A DNA stretch of 64,000 nucleotides from NCBI GenBank assembly GCA_033807775.1, contig CM066313.1, positions 90,591,484 to 90,655,483 of the forward strand. The letters run 5' to 3'. How positions within the stretch are numbered: position 1 is the stretch's first letter; each line of letters begins with the position of its first letter. Both the position numbers and the translations under genes were made by a program. The stretch is from Saussurea involucrata (lineage: Eukaryota; Streptophyta; Magnoliopsida; Asterales; Asteraceae). Positions 60,714-64,000 of the stretch are shown here, piece after piece. The notes below the pieces were generated by a model. It was not told the origin of the DNA. It searched no databases and saw only the letters and a list, made by a program, of their open reading frames with translations.

Positions 60714-61010
60714 AAACTTTGTGTAAGTTTATTAATGTATGTATTGTATGAAGTATGTAATGTTGTTTAAATTTTACATAATGTTCTTGTTCTCATTTGT
60801 TCTATTTTGGAGTATGTAATGTTGTTTAAATTTTATTTTGTTATTTAGTATTGTGTTGTAAAAGGCATGATATTTTTAATATAAGTTTGTAGTAAACTTT
60901 GTGTAAGTTTATTAATGTATGTATTGTTTGAAGTATGTAATGTTGTTTAAATTTTACATAGTGTTCTTGTTCACATTTGTTCTATTTTGGAGTATGTAAT
61001 GTTGTTTAAG
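60714..61010 (+). repeat. Direct duplication of a ~115-bp segment
   Basis: 60714-60828 and about 60894-61010 are nearly the same (AAACTTTGTGTAAGTTTATT ... GTATGTAATGTTGTTTAA), about 65 bases apart. Confidence 0.85.
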
Positions 61011-61022
61011 TTAAAAAAATGT

Positions 61023-62010
61023 GTTTTCTGGAAAATTACATGTTAGGTCCCTATAGTTTGAAAAATGACGGTTTAGGCCCCTAAACTTTGAAAATTGGCA
61101 CTTTAGACCCCTAAACTTGGATTTTCACCCAACTTTCTAGGCAAGTAGTCCCATGCATTTACAAAAATCTGTTTTCTAGAAAATTACATGTTAGGTCCCT
61201 ATAGTTTGAAAAATGACGGTTTAGGCCCCTAAACTTTGAAAAATGGCACTTTAGGCCCCTAAACTTGGATTTTCACCCAACTTTTTAGGCAAGTAGTCCC
61301 ATGCATTTACAAAATTCTGTTTTCTGGAAAATTACAGCTTAGGTCCCTATAGTTTGAAAAATGACGGTTTGGCCGCTAAACTTTGAAAATTGACACTTTA
61401 GGCCTCTAAACTTGGATTTTCACCCAACATTCTAGGCAAGTAGTCCCATGCATTTAAAAAATTCTGTTTTCTGGAAAAATACAGGTTAGGTCCCTATAGT
61501 TTGAAAATGACGGTTTAGGCCCCTAAACTTTGAAAATGGACACTTTAGGCCCCTAAACTTGGATTTTCACCCAACTTTCTAGGCAAGTAGTCTCATGCAT
61601 TTCAAAATTCTGTTTTCCGGAAAATTACAGGTTAGGTCCCTATAGTTTGAAAAATGACGGTTTAGGCCCCTAAACTTTGAAAATTGGCACTTTAGGCCCC
61701 TAAACTTGGATTTTCCCCCAACTTTCTAGGCAAGTAGTCCCATGCATTTGCAAAATTTCTGTTTTCTGGAAAATTACAGCTTAGGTCCCTATAGTTTGAA
61801 AAATGACAGTTTAGGCCCCTAAACTTTGAAAATTGGCACTTTAGGCCCCTAAACTTGGATTTTCCCCAACTTTCTAGGCAAGTAGTCCCATGCATTTACA
61901 AAAATCTGTTTTCTGGAAAATTACATGTTTGGTCTCTATAGTTTGAAAAATGACGATTTAGGTCCCTAAACTTTGAAAATTGGCACTTTAGGCCCCTAAA
62001 CTTGGATATT
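61023..62010 (+). repeat. 147-bp tandem repeat array (about 6.7 copies)
   Basis: Unit starts at about 61023, 61169, 61317, 61464, 61607, 61758 and 61906 (partial). Every unit contains three sub-repeats of about 35 bases on the theme TTAGGCCCCTAAACTTTG. The same kind of 'ggtccctatagttt' word is found in the Mutator-like arm at 671. Confidence 0.95.
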
Positions 62011-62012
62011 TA

Positions 62013-63364
62013 TATACGCTTGAAATTAGTGAGTCTTTGACGATTAAGTCAAAGCTATGCCGGTTGAGAGAAATCCGTGAAAAGTTAACCCAACATAGGC
62101 TTGATCTTTTTCGCGCCACTTGTTTTGGTCCGTTGCTGGATTCTCAGGACTTCAATAACGACCCTGCGCTTGTTCTTACCATTTTGAAGAAGGAGATATC
62201 CCCCCTGGTGGTCATCCGAGGGATTCATTATATTACCGTTTTCACGGGCACACACTTAGGTATGGCCTGGCGGAGTTCTGTCTTATGTCGGGACTCATTT
62301 TTGGCCCGATGTCGGGCCTTCCTGGACCCAGGCCTAGGGGATTTGTTCATACAATATTTGGGAACGGTAAATTGACCATTGTCCGCCTCAAGGCCTTGTT
62401 TGACACCTTCAGCAACCAAGTTGGTGTAGATCGTTACTCGTACCTTGATGTTGTCCGAGTATGTTTGATGATGATGGTGGAGGAGTTCTTCCTTGGCCGA
62501 CAGCATCATTTGCCCATTTCGTCCACCGTCCTTGCGTTGATAGAGAATCTTAGGGCTTGGAACCGATATCCTTGGGGCAGTTTCATCTGGTATTATACAT
62601 ATAAGTAGATGAAAGGTTTTATTGAGCGTCGGAGTGAAAAGAAGTCGAAGCTGACGTTAACGGGCTTTATCCAACCGTTCAAGGTTAGTTACCACAATAT
62701 TAAATATTTCTACAATTGTTAATGACTTTGTAGGCGTAACATTACTTTTTCCACATATATGGATTCTCGAGACTTTTCCTCGCTCGAGTAGGCATTTCGT
62801 ACAGCACAACCGTGTTCCTAGGATAAGTAGGTGGGGCTAGGAAACGAAAAGTATTATATACACCCGAAACTGATTACATTTTGTTGGTGACGATGCAGGT
62901 AAGAATTTTTACAATGTTGGAGGTTTGTATGAAGATAACCTCTTAAATTCTAATACTTCGTCAACTCTTGCATATATTAGGAGCAGGACTAACCACTCAC
63001 GACACTTGTCGCCACAGCTGAAAAGGAGGGAATGGCGTGGTATAGGTCCGGCCAGAGGTTCTTCTGCGGTGAAGCCGGTGGTGACCCTGACGACGATGAC
63101 GATGACGATGACGAGGACGGCGATGATGACGAGGACGAGGCCGTTAACGATCAGGAGCACGATACATCAGGGATTTCGGGCTTCACCACGGGACATCAGC
63201 AGGGATTCCGGGCTCCAACACCACCAGTCCGTTTCTCATATCTTCCCTCTTGGGAGTTTCCGTCCGATGACCCGAACTGGGCGCATGTGGGTCTGATTCA
63301 GCAGGCTGGTGTTGGGCTTGAGACTCGTTTTGACGGGTTTCAGGCACGTTTTGGTACTTATACG
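62013..63364 (+). pseudogene. DUF1985-like transposon gene (Ulp1/Mutator-associated type), broken
   Basis: The first frame (to about 62285) reads LFRATCFGPLLDSQDF, the start of the DUF1985-type domain. A frameshift near 62285-62345 moves to FGNGKLTIVRLKALFDTF and DRYSYLDVVRVCLMMMVEEF, ending in the conserved WNRYPWGSFIWYYTYK. A TAG (62606-62608) then interrupts, probably from CAG, because MKGFIERRSEKKSKLTLTGF follows in frame. An intron-like GTTAGT...TTGTAG leads to VTLLFPHIWILETFPRSSRH. Further on (63032-63364) lies an Asp-rich tract and WEFPSDDPNWAHVGL. LTR H interrupts the end at 63365. In plants such genes are often parts of Ulp1-bearing Mutator-like elements. A possible first exon (ATG at 60680, then GTAAGT at 60692) lies before the tandem arrays. 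Confidence 0.6.
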
Positions 63365-64000
63365 TGTTAATGCCAAAAATCGCACCAAAGTACAACTTAA
63401 GGTCGATGTGGACATTTAACAACTAAAGAAATGTATCTCAAGCCAAACACCGTGATCGAGAGGAAAAAGTAAAAGAGACAAGAGATTTGGTGACGCAGAA
63501 AACCCCGAAACGAGGGAAAAACCGCGGTCAACTTGGTTAGAGTCGACAGTGCACTATGGTCGCCAATCAGGGGCGACAGTCCTTGAGTTACAGGCGATTT
63601 GTGTGAAATAAGTTACATTTATAGAAAAAGTAAACTTAATTACGCGTAAAAGTCGTGTGTCGTGCGTAAAACGTGCGAAATAAACTGTCGTCGTCTGGTC
63701 TGAACTGTCGTCGTCGAGTGGTTCGAACTGTCGTCGTGCGATAGTTGCGTCTTCGAATGCTTTGCTATTTGAGAGAAAAATATAGAAGTAAGTGTAAGTA
63801 GCTCTCTCTGTCCCCGTTGCTTGAAAGTGGAGCAACCTTTATATAGCTTTCACCGGTCTTTAAATGGGCTTTGATGGTTGGTCTTGTAACCGCTGTCGAG
63901 TCTTTAATGTCATTGATGATTCGTCCGTTACTAGTCGTTGTGCCATAAATGCCGGTAGACCTGCATTAATGAATAAAAGAAACGGCTGTTGACCATGAAT
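63365..64000 (-). repeat. Retrotransposon LTR H (3' LTR or solo LTR), running off the window
   Basis: Its end on the minus strand is TTTTTGGCATTAACA, abutting the pseudogene. No primer site follows on the left, so this is not a 5' LTR. It contains CGGGGTTTTCTGCGTCACC (63494-63512, minus strand), three 'gaactgtcgtcgt' repeats (63682-63735) and a TATA box. The rest lies beyond 64000. Confidence 0.65.
63832..63853 (-). promoter_or_regulatory. TATA box of LTR H
   Basis: The minus strand reads AGCTATATAAAGGTTGC, followed by a pyrimidine/purine-rich leader, as expected for the U3/R junction of an LTR promoter. Confidence 0.65.

Noticed and set aside
63032..63364. Asp-rich frame as an independent small gene
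   Set aside because: It continues the DUF1985-like region in sense and style and is cut by the LTR. It is better read as a late exon of that pseudogene.

Overview
This window is plant nuclear DNA that is almost entirely transposable elements. I see no intact host gene. The evidence for a plant is two Ty3/gypsy (chromovirus-like) elements primed by initiator-Met tRNA, long-LTR non-autonomous elements, Mutator- and hAT-type DNA transposons, a LINE tail, a DUF1985-type transposon gene, and a plastid psbJ copy lying in nuclear-type repeats. The coding style of the small LTR element at the left suggests a eudicot, possibly Asteraceae. That placement is from memory and is not proven here.

Layout, left to right. 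(1) 671-8384 is a long-TIR Mutator-like element with a 9-bp target duplication. It is split by LTR element 'G' (1309-8053), whose degraded ORFs contain no reverse transcriptase. (2) 8529-9210 is a 5'-truncated LINE, followed by AT-rich spacer with MITE-like pieces to about 12.4 kb. (3) 12460-44772 is a multi-level nest. An LTR-like sequence 'E' (+ strand) was split by a composite element at 12569-43494. The composite is gypsy family 'A' (- strand, LTRs about 2.1 kb, pol badly mutated) joined at its 3' end to a tiny TRIM-like tail; AGTTT flanks the whole unit. The left A LTR is split by non-autonomous element 'B1' (13607-23968, duplication CTATT), which itself holds a solo-LTR-like insert 'F'. 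The A integrase gene is split by gypsy element 'C' (26638-36560, duplication TCCCA), whose own integrase is split by solo LTR 'D' (28988-30815, duplication ATAAC). A 1.09-kb hAT element lies in the A leader. (4) 44773-59538 is a tandem B array, LTR-internal-LTR-internal-LTR. (5) 59616-59738 is a complete psbJ reading frame in a nuclear insertion of plastid DNA. (6) 60.2-64.0 kb holds a strong hairpin, two tandem repeat arrays, a DUF1985-like pseudogene, and another retrotransposon LTR that interrupts that pseudogene and runs off the window.

The most interesting signal is shared by LTRs that are otherwise unalike. A, B, C, D and E each carry, in the same order, a GGTGAGT splice-donor-like site, a conserved TCACT followed by a short hairpin whose stem changes sequence but keeps pairing, and a pyrimidine/YAG acceptor-like site. 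A, B and C also share a second compensating hairpin next to the polypurine tract. A and C carry arrays of TCGCAA/TTGCGA mini-hairpins at the same place just upstream of the donor. The non-coding B family therefore keeps the RNA-level signals of the coding families, as expected of an element mobilised in trans by them. The TRIM tail on A, the 5'-extended B1 and the three-LTR B2 array look like products of aberrant reverse transcription or LTR recombination.
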